From an uncultured Collinsella sp. (GTDB taxonomy: Bacteria > Actinomycetota > Coriobacteriia > Coriobacteriales > Coriobacteriaceae), in assembly GCA_900544205.1 (NCBI GenBank), contig UQUG01000046.1, forward strand, positions 1-14,337: DNA of 14,337 nucleotides. Direction: 5' to 3'. Positions within the stretch are counted from its first letter, which is position 1, and each line of letters starts with the position of its first letter. Below, one piece after another: positions 6,572 to 14,259 of this stretch. Position numbers and translations under genes: made by a program. The notes below the pieces were generated by a model. It made no database searches and had not been told where the DNA came from. It worked only from the letters and a program-made list of their open reading frames with translations.

Positions 6572-7978
6572 ATGCCTCTTGCTGATGTCTTTAGCCTGCT
6601 CGTTTTGGGTCAGGGCAAATCCGGTCTCGATGTCGCCCGCTGGGCGCTGGCACATCCCGAGCGCGTAAGTGCCGTTACCGTGTATGGCGGTGGCACCTCT
6701 GAACCCAATGACGCCACGAGTGCGCTCGAGGCTGCTGGTGCGTCGTTTGTCTATGGGACCGAACAGGTCGAGGGCGCCTATGACGTATGCGTGACGTGCC
6801 CGGGCATCTCGGAGTTCTCGGGCTTCTTTAAGGCCGGGCGCGAGCATGCCGCCCAGATTATGGGTGAGCCCGAGTTTGCCTATCGCCTGTCGCCCGATAA
6901 CTGGATTGCCATCACGGGCACCAACGGCAAGACGACCACCACGTCGCTGGCTGATTATCTGCTTAAGGCTGCCGGTGAGGCCAGCGTTGCTGTCGGCAAC
7001 ATCGGCGAGCCGCCGGTCAACGAGATTGACGGCCGAGCCCACAACGAGTGGTTTGTGGCTGAGCTCTCGAGCTATCAGATTGCTACGACAACCGAGCTCC
7101 ACCCCCGCGTGGCGGTGCTGCTCAACATCACTCCCGACCACTTGGGCTGGCATAAGAGCCATAAGAACTACGCGCTTGCCAAGATCAAACTGTTTGACAA
7201 TATGGTCGATGACGATCTGGCGGTTGTCGACGTCGAAGACGCCGGCATTCACGAGTTTGATGAGTACATCTACACGCCGGGTCGTCGCATCTGCAAGGTT
7301 GCCTTTGACGAGCCTGAGGGCGAGGATGCCGCCTTTGTGCGCGACGGCAAGATGGTCGTGCGCCTGAAGGGCGTCGAGACCCCGCTCATCGCTACATCCG
7401 AGCTCAAGATCTCGGGCCATCACAATGTTATCAATGCCCTGTGCGCCGCCACGGCTGCCTTGGCGGTCGGTGCCGATGTCGATGGTGTCTGCCGCGGTCT
7501 TGCCTCGTTCCAGCCGCTCGAGCACCGCGTGGAGCCGTGTGGCGAGATTGACGGCGTGCGCTACGTCAACGATTCCAAGGCGACCAACACCGATGCGGTC
7601 GAGAAGGCACTGACGGCATTTCCCGATGACGACGTGATCTTGCTGCTCGGCGGCCACGATAAGGGCACGCCGCTCACGGACTTCGCGCGCGTTGTTATGG
7701 ATAACGTACGCTCGGTCGTCTGCTTTGGCGATGCGCGCGAGCGTTTCACCGCCGCTATGGACGAGGCCGATGTCGACGGCGATGTGGATATCGCCCAGGC
7801 GGATGACCTGCGCGATGCCGTGGACGTCGCCCGTTCGCTGTCGAGCCGTGGCGACGTGATCTTACTTTCTCCTGCCTGCTCTTCGTTCGATGAGTTCTCG
7901 GGCTATGAGGAGCGCGGCCGCGTGTTTAAGGACTATGTGGCCCAGCTTGCCGCTGCGGCGAAATCGCAAATGGAATAG
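6572..7978 (+). CDS. murD: UDP-MurNAc-L-alanine--D-glutamate ligase
   Basis: MurD adds D-glutamate to UDP-MurNAc-L-Ala with ATP in the cytoplasm. The 468-residue protein has an N-terminal nucleotide-binding domain beginning LVLGQGKSGLDVARW (10-24). The ATPase domain has P-loop GTNGKTTTT (116-124), AELSSYQ (163-169), NITPDHLGWH (185-194) and SGHHNVINA (281-289). The C-terminal domain has LEHRVE (316-321), NDSKATNTDA (333-342), LLGGHDKG (358-365) and LSPACSSFDEFSGYEERG (432-449). The GQGKSG start and the LSPACSSFDEF block separate MurD from the other Mur ligases. It sits 9 bases after mraY; no clear ribosome binding site precedes the ATG, so translation probably depends on coupling. Confidence 0.96.
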   Translation: MPLADVFSLLVLGQGKSGLDVARWALAHPERVSAVTVYGGGTSEPNDATSALEAAGASFVYGTEQVEGAYDVCVTCPGISEFSGFFKAGREHAAQIMGEPEFAYRLSPDNWIAITGTNGKTTTTSLADYLLKAAGEASVAVGNIGEPPVNEIDGRAHNEWFVAELSSYQIATTTELHPRVAVLLNITPDHLGWHKSHKNYALAKIKLFDNMVDDDLAVVDVEDAGIHEFDEYIYTPGRRICKVAFDEPEGEDAAFVRDGKMVVRLKGVETPLIATSELKISGHHNVINALCAATAALAVGADVDGVCRGLASFQPLEHRVEPCGEIDGVRYVNDSKATNTDAVEKALTAFPDDDVILLLGGHDKGTPLTDFARVVMDNVRSVVCFGDARERFTAAMDEADVDGDVDIAQADDLRDAVDVARSLSSRGDVILLSPACSSFDEFSGYEERGRVFKDYVAQLAAAAKSQME

Positions 7979-7981
7979 GGG
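7977..7981 (+). promoter_or_regulatory. Ribosome binding site that decides the ftsW start
   Basis: AGGGG overlaps the murD stop and lies 6 bases before the GTG at 7988. It directly abuts the in-frame TTG at 7982, which is too close. The next in-frame ATG (8015) is 15 bases from its nearest AGGAG (7995-7999). The GTG is therefore favoured. Confidence 0.55.
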
Positions 7982-7987
7982 TTGCCG

Positions 7988-9508
7988 GTGAGAGAGGAGA
8001 GCCCCCGACAAGGTATGAGGAGGCCCGACTCGGACCGTGCTTCCTCGCGGCGCAGCACACCGCGTTCCGGTCGCGGCGGGCAGTCGTTTAGCGAACGCTA
8101 TATTGCCGGCGTTCCCGCCCGTATCATGCGCCCCCGTTTGATATTCATGGCCTGCTTGTTTACCTTGGTATGCTTTGGCCTGCTGATGGTGTACTCGGCG
8201 TCTTCGGTCGAGGCGCTGCACGAGAATGGCTCGGCGACGTTTTTTCTGGGTCGACAGGCCGCGTTTGCCGTGGTCGGTGTTCTGGCGCTGATTGCCATCG
8301 TGCGCGTTTTGCCGGACAGCTGGTTTGGGGAGGATGTGCTCAGGATCTTCCTCATAGGCATGATAGGGCTACTGTTTCTGGTGTTCTTGGTGGGCAGCGG
8401 CAGCCGTGGCGCCACGCGCTGGCTTAACATCGCCGGTATTCAGTTCCAGCCTTCCGAGTTTTTAAAGCCATTTGCCATTGCGTATTCGGCCATCATGCTT
8501 GATCGCTTCTTTTCGCCCGGTGGCAACATCAACGAATTCCTTCGCAAGATGGGCATCTACCTGGGCATTTCGCTCTTTCTGATCTTTATCCAGCCCGATT
8601 TCGGTACTGTCCTGATCATCCTGTTGACCCTCATGTGCATGGCGTTGTTTGCGGGTCTCGACCCCAGATTTATCATCGGCGTGCTAATCTTCGGCATTCT
8701 CGTGATCGTGATTGCGCTTGTCGCAGAGCCGTACCGTATGGTGCGTATTCAGGTTGCCTTGAACCCTTGGGCCGACGAGTATGGTGACGGCTATCAGGCC
8801 ACGCTTGCCATTATGGCCTTTGCCTCGGGCGGTCTGTTCGGCCGTGGCATCGGCAACTCAACCATGAAGTACTCGTATCTGCCCGAGGCGCACAATGACT
8901 ACATCCTGGCCATCATTGGCGAGGAAGTCGGTTTTGTCGGAACCGTGCTGTTCTTCTTGGTGTTTGCGATGCTGATCTACTCGGCGTTTCGCATTGCCGA
9001 GCAGGCGACCGATCGCCGGGGCGCGCTTATGGCGTCTGGCTCCGCGGTCATTCTCGCAGTGCAGTTTTTGATTAACGCGCTGGGCATCCTCAACGTGTTT
9101 CCCATGACGGGCAAACCGTTGCCGTTTATTAGCTACGGCGGTTCGTCGATTATTGTGTCGCTCATGCTTGCCGGGTTGATCCTGCGCGTTTCGTACGAGA
9201 GCGCCCGCCGCGATGAGTATGACCGCCGCCGCGAGAGCTTTGCCGTTATGGATGAGAGTACCGCCGGCGTGCCCCACGTGCGCGGCGAGCGATCTTCGCG
9301 TAACGGTTTTACCGTCCTGGATGGCTCTGCGACCGAGCCGGCAGCCCGCCCGCGTCAGCGAACGGCGCCGCAAGGTCGTCCTCAGCGCCCCAGCCCTCGC
9401 AACGCGGGCGGCGGATATAATCGAATCGATTTGAACTCGGACCCGTCGGCGCGTCTGCGTACCGACGACCAGGGACCGCGTGTACGAAGGGACTACCATG
9501 ACCGATAA
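7988..9508 (+). CDS. ftsW: FtsW, SEDS-family septal peptidoglycan polymerase
   Basis: FtsW polymerises lipid II into glycan strands at the septum together with its class B transpeptidase. The core has about ten membrane segments. SEDS motifs, counted from the GTG: RGATRWLNIAG (140-150), FQPSEFLKPF (153-162), QPDFGTVLI (202-210), GDGYQ (267-271), LPEAHNDYI (298-306) and PFISYGGSS (379-387). Asp304 in EAHND matches the catalytically essential Asp of FtsW/RodA. A basic Ser/Arg tail of about 48 residues comes first, and a Pro/Arg-rich cytoplasmic tail of about 100 residues follows from residue 403, with repeated FxVxDxS motifs. Position between murD and murG favours FtsW over RodA. TTG 7982 or ATG 8015 are alternative starts. 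The 3' end overlaps murG by 11 bases. Confidence 0.95.
   Translation: MREESPRQGMRRPDSDRASSRRSTPRSGRGGQSFSERYIAGVPARIMRPRLIFMACLFTLVCFGLLMVYSASSVEALHENGSATFFLGRQAAFAVVGVLALIAIVRVLPDSWFGEDVLRIFLIGMIGLLFLVFLVGSGSRGATRWLNIAGIQFQPSEFLKPFAIAYSAIMLDRFFSPGGNINEFLRKMGIYLGISLFLIFIQPDFGTVLIILLTLMCMALFAGLDPRFIIGVLIFGILVIVIALVAEPYRMVRIQVALNPWADEYGDGYQATLAIMAFASGGLFGRGIGNSTMKYSYLPEAHNDYILAIIGEEVGFVGTVLFFLVFAMLIYSAFRIAEQATDRRGALMASGSAVILAVQFLINALGILNVFPMTGKPLPFISYGGSSIIVSLMLAGLILRVSYESARRDEYDRRRESFAVMDESTAGVPHVRGERSSRNGFTVLDGSATEPAARPRQRTAPQGRPQRPSPRNAGGGYNRIDLNSDPSARLRTDDQGPRVRRDYHDR
9486..9490 (+). promoter_or_regulatory. Ribosome binding site of murG inside ftsW
   Basis: GAAGG sits 7 bases before the ATG at 9498, inside the end of ftsW. 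An upstream in-frame GTG (9480) has no such site and would add six residues before the usual family start, so the ATG is preferred. Confidence 0.6.
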
Positions 9509-10613
9509 AATGACCGTTGCTATTGCAGCCGGCGGCACGGCCGGGCACATCAACCCCGCGCTCGCCTTGGCCGAAGAGCTGCGTGACCGTGGCCACCACG
9601 TTGTGTTCGTGGGCCAGTCGCGCAAGCTCGAGGGTCGTCTGGTCCCCGAGGCTGGGTTTGATTTTGTGCCCATTACGGTCACGGGCTTCGACCGCTCCCG
9701 TCCTTGGACGGCGCTGACCTCGCTGTGGCGTGTCAACAAAGCCAAGCGTGCGCTCGCCAGTCATTTCTCAAAGGTCGGCAAGCCCGATGCCGCCATTGGT
9801 TTTGGTGCCTATGTCGAGGTTCCGCTGCTGGGGTGGTGCAAGGGCGCGGGCGTTCCGTATCTGCTGCATGAGCAGAACTCTGTTCCGGGCCTGGCCAACA
9901 AGATGATGAACTCCCACGCCGCCCGCGTGTGCATCTCGGTGCCGGCAGCGCGTTCGGTCTTTGAGCGCGAAGGTGACCCTGACCACGTGCTCATGACCGG
10001 CAACCCCGTACGTCGCTCGGTGATCGAGGGCGATCGCGCTCGCGGCCGCAAGGCACTTGGCGTTCCCGAGGACGCTACGCTGCTGCTCGTCTTTGGCGGT
10101 TCACTTGGCGCCCAGCACCTCAACGAGCGTGTGGCTTCGCTCAAAAACGAGCTGCTTTCGCGCAAGAACCTCTATGTGTTGCATTCGACGGGTGCCGACG
10201 GCTTTGAGGAGACCGAGCGCGCTTTGGCGCTGACGCCCGAGGAGGCGAAGCGTTACCGCGTCCAGCCTTACATCGACAACATGGGCGATATGCTGGCTGC
10301 TGCCGATTTGGTGCTCTCGCGTTCGGGCGCATCGAGCGTGGCCGAGATCGCTGCACTCGCCGTGCCTTCGGTGCTCGTGCCGTACCCGCATGCGACGGCC
10401 GACCACCAAACCACCAATGCCCGTTATCTGGTCGACGCTGGGGCCGGCGTGCTCTGCGCCGATGCCGATATCGACGGTTCTGCCTTTGCCGATGAACTGC
10501 TGCACCTGTTCGATGACGCGGCGGCGCGCGACGCCATGCGTCAGGCGGCGCGTGGTCTGGCTCAGGATAGGGCCGCCGCTCTTCTGGCGGATGCGGTAGA
10601 GGGTTTGCGTTAG
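9498..10613 (+). CDS. murG: Undecaprenyl-PP-MurNAc-pentapeptide GlcNAc transferase MurG
   Basis: MurG moves GlcNAc from UDP-GlcNAc to lipid I, giving lipid II, on the cytoplasmic face of the membrane. It has the two-domain GT-B fold (371 residues). The N-terminal domain carries AAGGTAGHINPALALAEEL (10-28), GFGAYVEVP (101-109) and LHEQNSVPGLANK (123-135). The C-terminal UDP-GlcNAc domain has TGNPVR (167-172), FGGSLGAQHLN (199-209), YIDNMGDMLAAADLVLSRSG (258-277) with the following ASSVAEIA, and PHATADHQTTNA (297-308). The 101-109 loop differs from the usual G-x-G-G-Y-V-x-x-P: Ala replaces the second Gly of the pair and Glu sits two residues after the Tyr. The gene overlaps ftsW by 11 bases, so lipid II synthesis and use are probably translated together. 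Confidence 0.96.
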   Translation: MTDKMTVAIAAGGTAGHINPALALAEELRDRGHHVVFVGQSRKLEGRLVPEAGFDFVPITVTGFDRSRPWTALTSLWRVNKAKRALASHFSKVGKPDAAIGFGAYVEVPLLGWCKGAGVPYLLHEQNSVPGLANKMMNSHAARVCISVPAARSVFEREGDPDHVLMTGNPVRRSVIEGDRARGRKALGVPEDATLLLVFGGSLGAQHLNERVASLKNELLSRKNLYVLHSTGADGFEETERALALTPEEAKRYRVQPYIDNMGDMLAAADLVLSRSGASSVAEIAALAVPSVLVPYPHATADHQTTNARYLVDAGAGVLCADADIDGSAFADELLHLFDDAAARDAMRQAARGLAQDRAAALLADAVEGLR

Positions 10614-10710
10614 TTAGACGGGATATCGTCGGTCGCCCTCGCGCTGATGCGGTAGGTGCGGTACAGTTAACGGGTTACAGGCAGTGTTTACGCAAGGAGT
10701 ACACGAGCAC
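10614..10710 (+). other. 97-base intergenic gap between murG and murC
   Basis: It contains a 6-base direct repeat, GCGGTA at 10649-10654 and 10658-10663 (9-base step), and the murC ribosome binding site AAGGAG (10694-10699), 11 bases before the ATG. No convincing promoter or terminator is visible. A GTG at 10684 is in frame with murC but lies upstream of that site. Confidence 0.5.
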
Positions 10711-12129
10711 ATGGCTGATTCCCAGACTGCAACCTCCGCGCCCGAGTTTAAGAGCGCCCACTTTATCGGTATCGGCGGCGCCGGCATGAGCGGCATCGCC
10801 CTCGTTCTGCACGAGCGCGGTTATGCCGTTACCGGCTCCGACCTTAAGACGTCACGTTATATCCGCCAGCTTACCCGCGCTGGTGTGAAGGTGCATGTGG
10901 GCCATGAGGCCGCCACGATCGACGAGGTCAAGCCCGACGTGGTTGTTGTCTCCACCGCTATTCCGGAGTCCAACCCTGAACTCGTGCGCGCTCGCGAGCT
11001 TGGTATTCCCGTGTGGCCCCGTGCCAAGATGCTCTCTGCTTTGGGCCACGGCTACACCACCGTCGCTGTTGCCGGCACGCATGGCAAGACCACCACGTCT
11101 TCGATGTGCGCCACCATGCTCGACCGCATGGGTCTGGATCCGAGCTTCCTGATCGGTGGCATCGTCGAGGGCTATGACACGAACGGCAAGAACGGCTCGG
11201 GCGACTACTTTGTCGCCGAGGCCGACGAGTCCGACAGCTCCTTCCTGTTCCTGAACCCCAACGTGGTCATTGTGACCAACGTCGAGGCCGACCACCTCGA
11301 TCACTACTCGGGTATCGAGGAGATCGAGGCAACTTTCGCCAAATTCATGAGCCTGGTGGGCGAGGACGGCACCGTCATCGTCTGCGGTGAGGACTCGCAT
11401 CTGGTCGAGCTCGCCAAGTCGACGGGCCGTCACGTGCTTTCCTACGGCTTTGCCGAGAGCAACGACATCGTCTGCATGCACCCGGATGTCAAGGGCATCC
11501 AGAGCGACTTTATCGTTCGCTTTGAGGACGGCACTGAGCACGCTGTGGAGATCAAGAGCAATCCCGGTCGCCACAACATGCTCAACGCCACGGCGGTGCT
11601 CACCGTCGCCCATGTCCTGGGCCTTGACATCGACGCCGCCGCCAAGGCGCTCTCGAGCTTTGAGGGCGTCCGCCGTCGCTTTACCCACGTGGGCGATATC
11701 GATGGCATCACCGTGGTCGATGATTACGGCCATCACCCCACCGAGATCAAGGCGACGCTTGCTGCCGCTTCGTCGCTGGGCTACAAGCATGTCGACGTCG
11801 TGTTCCAGCCGCACCGTTATTCGCGTCTGCAGGCCCTGTGCGACGACTTTGCCGATGCATTTTCCAATGCCGATAAACTGCTACTGATTGATGTGTTCTC
11901 GGCTGGCGAGATGCCCATTCCGGGTGTTACCTCTAAGATGCTCGCCGATACCGTGCGCGCCAAGCATCCTGGCAAGGAGGTCGTGTACTGCTCCAGCCGT
12001 CTTGAGCTCAATCAGGAGCTCGAGCAGATGGTGGGCGAGGGCGACCTGCTGCTCACTATGGGTGCTGGTGACGTTACGACCGTCGGTCCCGAGTTCATTG
12101 AGCATCTGACTGCCAAGAAAGACGCTTAA
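10711..12129 (+). CDS. murC: UDP-N-acetylmuramate--L-alanine ligase
   Basis: MurC makes the first peptide addition, joining L-alanine to UDP-MurNAc with ATP. The 472 residues show the MurC-specific N-terminus HFIGIGGAGMSGIA (17-30) and STAIPESNPE (81-90). The ATPase domain has P-loop AGTHGKTTTSS (121-131), VAEADESDSSF (168-178), TNVEADHLDHY (189-199) and GRHNMLNATA (286-295). The C-terminal domain has GVRRRF (319-324), DDYGHHPTEI (337-346), FQPHRYSR (365-372) and TMGAGDV (449-455). IGIGGAGMSG and DDYGHHPTE separate it from MurD and from the recycling ligase Mpl. The chosen ATG follows AAGGAG by 11 bases; a GTG 27 bases upstream would precede that site. murB follows 5 bases after the stop. Confidence 0.97.
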   Translation: MADSQTATSAPEFKSAHFIGIGGAGMSGIALVLHERGYAVTGSDLKTSRYIRQLTRAGVKVHVGHEAATIDEVKPDVVVVSTAIPESNPELVRARELGIPVWPRAKMLSALGHGYTTVAVAGTHGKTTTSSMCATMLDRMGLDPSFLIGGIVEGYDTNGKNGSGDYFVAEADESDSSFLFLNPNVVIVTNVEADHLDHYSGIEEIEATFAKFMSLVGEDGTVIVCGEDSHLVELAKSTGRHVLSYGFAESNDIVCMHPDVKGIQSDFIVRFEDGTEHAVEIKSNPGRHNMLNATAVLTVAHVLGLDIDAAAKALSSFEGVRRRFTHVGDIDGITVVDDYGHHPTEIKATLAAASSLGYKHVDVVFQPHRYSRLQALCDDFADAFSNADKLLLIDVFSAGEMPIPGVTSKMLADTVRAKHPGKEVVYCSSRLELNQELEQMVGEGDLLLTMGAGDVTTVGPEFIEHLTAKKDA

Positions 12130-12134
12130 GTCTA

Positions 12135-13046
12135 ATGGGTCTGTTTAACGCCGTCATGGCGCTCTCGGGCATGATCGACACGGATGTGATCGAGGACGAG
12201 CGCCTTGCGCGTCATACGAGCTATCGTATCGGTGGCAAGGCCGACCTCTTTGTGACGTGCCATAGCTATCATGCCCTTCGCCGCGCCGTGGCGGTGCTCG
12301 ATCGCGAGCAGGTGCCGTGGGTCATCATCGGCAAGGGCTCCAATCTGCTGGTTGCCGATGGCGGTTATCGCGGCGCCGTCATTTCGCTCGGACGTGAGTT
12401 TCAGCGCACGGTTGTTGCTGATGACGGTTGTACGCTGACGGTCGGTGCGGGCGTGATGTTTGCGCGCCTGGTCAACGATGCCCTGTCGCGTAGCCTCTCG
12501 GGCCTTGAGTTTGCCGTTGGCATCCCTGGCTCGGTTGGCGGTGCGATATCTATGAATGCCGGCACACGGACCGAGTGGATTGGCTCGCTGGTTGAGGATG
12601 TCGTAACGTTTGACCCGGCATCCGGTATCAAGCATTATGCGGGGTCCGAGATCACTTGGGGCTACCGCGAATGTAGCCTTCCCCGCAATGAGATCATCCT
12701 CGAGTGCGTGCTCAAGCTTAAACCGGCGCCCAAGGCCGACATTCGCGAGCGCATGGAGCGGTACCTGACGAGGCGCAAGCGTACACAGCCCATGGGTCGC
12801 GCATCCTGCGGGTCGGTCTTTCGCAACCCGCCCGATGCGAGCGTGGGCAAGCTTATCGAGGATTGTGGATTAAAGGGTTTTTCGATTGGCGGCGCGGAAG
12901 TTTCGCCCGTTCACGCTAATTTTATCGTTAATAACGGAACTGCCTCGGCCGATGACGTTGCCGCGGTTATCAGACATGTGCACGGAAAGGTGAGGGAGGC
13001 GTATGGCATCGAGCTCAGACCGGAAGTTAAATTCCTCGGCTTCTAG
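12135..13046 (+). CDS. murB: UDP-N-acetylenolpyruvoylglucosamine reductase MurB (type II)
   Basis: MurB is the FAD flavoenzyme that uses NADPH to reduce UDP-GlcNAc-enolpyruvate to UDP-MurNAc. FAD-domain motifs are HTSYRIGGKADLF (27-39), IIGKGSNLLVADGG (64-77) and FAVGIPGSVGGAISMNAG (126-143). The substrate side has WGYREC (175-180) and SCGSVFRNP (224-232), where Ser227 matches the proton-donor Ser. The end carries GGAEVSPVHANFIVN (252-266) and PEVKFLGF (296-303) with the conserved Glu297. The 303-residue length and the lack of the extra Tyr-bearing segment of E. coli MurB fit the Gram-positive type II form. No clear ribosome binding site precedes the ATG; in-frame ATGs at 12156 and 12171 are possible. 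It is not fused to murC. Its last 44 bases overlap ftsQ. Confidence 0.96.
   Translation: MGLFNAVMALSGMIDTDVIEDERLARHTSYRIGGKADLFVTCHSYHALRRAVAVLDREQVPWVIIGKGSNLLVADGGYRGAVISLGREFQRTVVADDGCTLTVGAGVMFARLVNDALSRSLSGLEFAVGIPGSVGGAISMNAGTRTEWIGSLVEDVVTFDPASGIKHYAGSEITWGYRECSLPRNEIILECVLKLKPAPKADIRERMERYLTRRKRTQPMGRASCGSVFRNPPDASVGKLIEDCGLKGFSIGGAEVSPVHANFIVNNGTASADDVAAVIRHVHGKVREAYGIELRPEVKFLGF
12992..12999 (+). promoter_or_regulatory. Ribosome binding site of ftsQ inside murB
   Basis: GAGGGAGG lies inside the murB frame 3 bases before the ATG at 13003 (6 bases from its GAGGG part). It supports starting ftsQ within murB rather than at a later codon. Confidence 0.6.
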
Positions 13047-14259
13047 AGCATCGAAACCCACCTTCCGCCGCGCCGGAGGGCGTTCCGGCGCGCCTGCCAA
13101 ACCTCAACGCAATACCGTCGCGCACTCTAAGTCTGTCGGGCATGCTCGACAGACCAGTCGTCCGGTCGTCGGCTCGCAGCTCGGTAATCGTCCGGCCGCA
13201 AAAAAGTCCTCGCGTCCCTCGGTGACGTCAAAGCCTGTTATGGGCGCCAAGCCTGCCCGTCCCATGGCAACTCCTAAGCCACCGACGGGAACTAAAACGC
13301 TGCGTCCGGGTCGCACGCTGGGCGCATCGAAACCGCGCTCGCTGACATTGGTGCCGGCTACCGCCAAGAAGCCTTCGGGTAAAAAAGGCGTCAACCCGTT
13401 GTCTTCACTTGGGGCGATGGCAAATAAAACATCAGACGCCGCTTCTGTCGTTACAGGCAAAGGCAAAATCGTGGGCGGCGTTCTGGCCGTCTTGGCCGTG
13501 CTCGTCGTCGTTGCCATCGTGGTGATTAACTCTGGATTGTTTACCGCCACTGATATTCAGATTCAAGGCAGCGAGCATGTGACGAAGCACGATGCTATCC
13601 AGCTGATCGATTTGCCCGAGGGAACGTCGCTTTTTAACGTCGATCCCGACCAGATTACCGAGGACCTCAAGCAGAACCCGTGGGTCTCGGGCGTGGATGT
13701 TCAGCGTCAGTTCCCGCATACGCTCATCATTACGCCTATGGAGCGCAAGGTCATCGCAATTGCCTATATCAGCTCCGATGACCTAGCCTGGGCCATCGGG
13801 GATGATGACACCTGGATCGCCCCGCTGTCGACGTCGGTCGAAGTGGACGACCAGGGCAACGTCATCACGACAGGGCAGGGCTCAAATACCCTGACCGGCA
13901 TCGATGCCGCACTGGCGCTCGCTAAGCACTATGGCGCGGTGTTGCTGACTGATGTCTCGGCGGATGTCGCTCCAGTTTCCGGCCAGGCGGTGAGCTCCAA
14001 GGCCGTTAAGGCCGGCCTGGATTATGTGCGTGGTTTTTCGAGCGAGTTCTTGGGACAAGTCAAGGATATTTCCACGCCTTCGGTCGAAGCCATCTCGGCA
14101 AACCTCAATAACGGCATTGAGGTGTCGCTGGGCGATTCGGACGATATCGCCAAGAAGGAACGCGTAGTCACCAAGTTGCTTTCGCAGGTAGAGGGCGTAA
14201 CGTATATCAATGTGCGCTCTCCGGGCAACTACACATTTAGGAATGCTCCGACCTCATAG
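13003..14259 (+). CDS. ftsQ: FtsQ/DivIB-type division protein with long basic cytoplasmic tail
   Basis: FtsQ/DivIB is a bitopic scaffold that recruits FtsL/FtsB to the divisome. The 418-residue protein has a cytoplasmic tail of about 155 residues, a membrane segment (about 156-176), then a POTRA domain (about 181-250). The POTRA domain reads FTATDIQIQGSEHV (180-193), TSLFNVD (208-214), LKQNPWVSGVDVQRQFPHTL (222-241) and MERKVIAIA (246-254). A beta-rich FtsQ domain (about 251-414) follows, ending in YINVRSPGNYTFR. These are typical FtsQ features. The tail is very basic, with about 32 Lys/Arg and only two acidic residues (Asp6, Asp145), and is much longer than the 24 or so residues of E. coli FtsQ. 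It starts 44 bases inside murB, as in many dcw clusters. The family call is firm; partners are inferred. Confidence 0.9.
   Translation: MASSSDRKLNSSASRASKPTFRRAGGRSGAPAKPQRNTVAHSKSVGHARQTSRPVVGSQLGNRPAAKKSSRPSVTSKPVMGAKPARPMATPKPPTGTKTLRPGRTLGASKPRSLTLVPATAKKPSGKKGVNPLSSLGAMANKTSDAASVVTGKGKIVGGVLAVLAVLVVVAIVVINSGLFTATDIQIQGSEHVTKHDAIQLIDLPEGTSLFNVDPDQITEDLKQNPWVSGVDVQRQFPHTLIITPMERKVIAIAYISSDDLAWAIGDDDTWIAPLSTSVEVDDQGNVITTGQGSNTLTGIDAALALAKHYGAVLLTDVSADVAPVSGQAVSSKAVKAGLDYVRGFSSEFLGQVKDISTPSVEAISANLNNGIEVSLGDSDDIAKKERVVTKLLSQVEGVTYINVRSPGNYTFRNAPTS

Noticed and set aside
6293..7657. 454-codon open frame on the - strand across mraY and murD
   Set aside because: It spans the end of mraY, the gap and most of murD, both confirmed by motifs; the product is low-complexity and has no recognisable domain.
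10852..11814. 320-codon open frame on the - strand opposite murC
   Set aside because: It lies wholly within murC, whose + strand frame has all Mur ligase motifs; the antisense frame is explained by codon bias.
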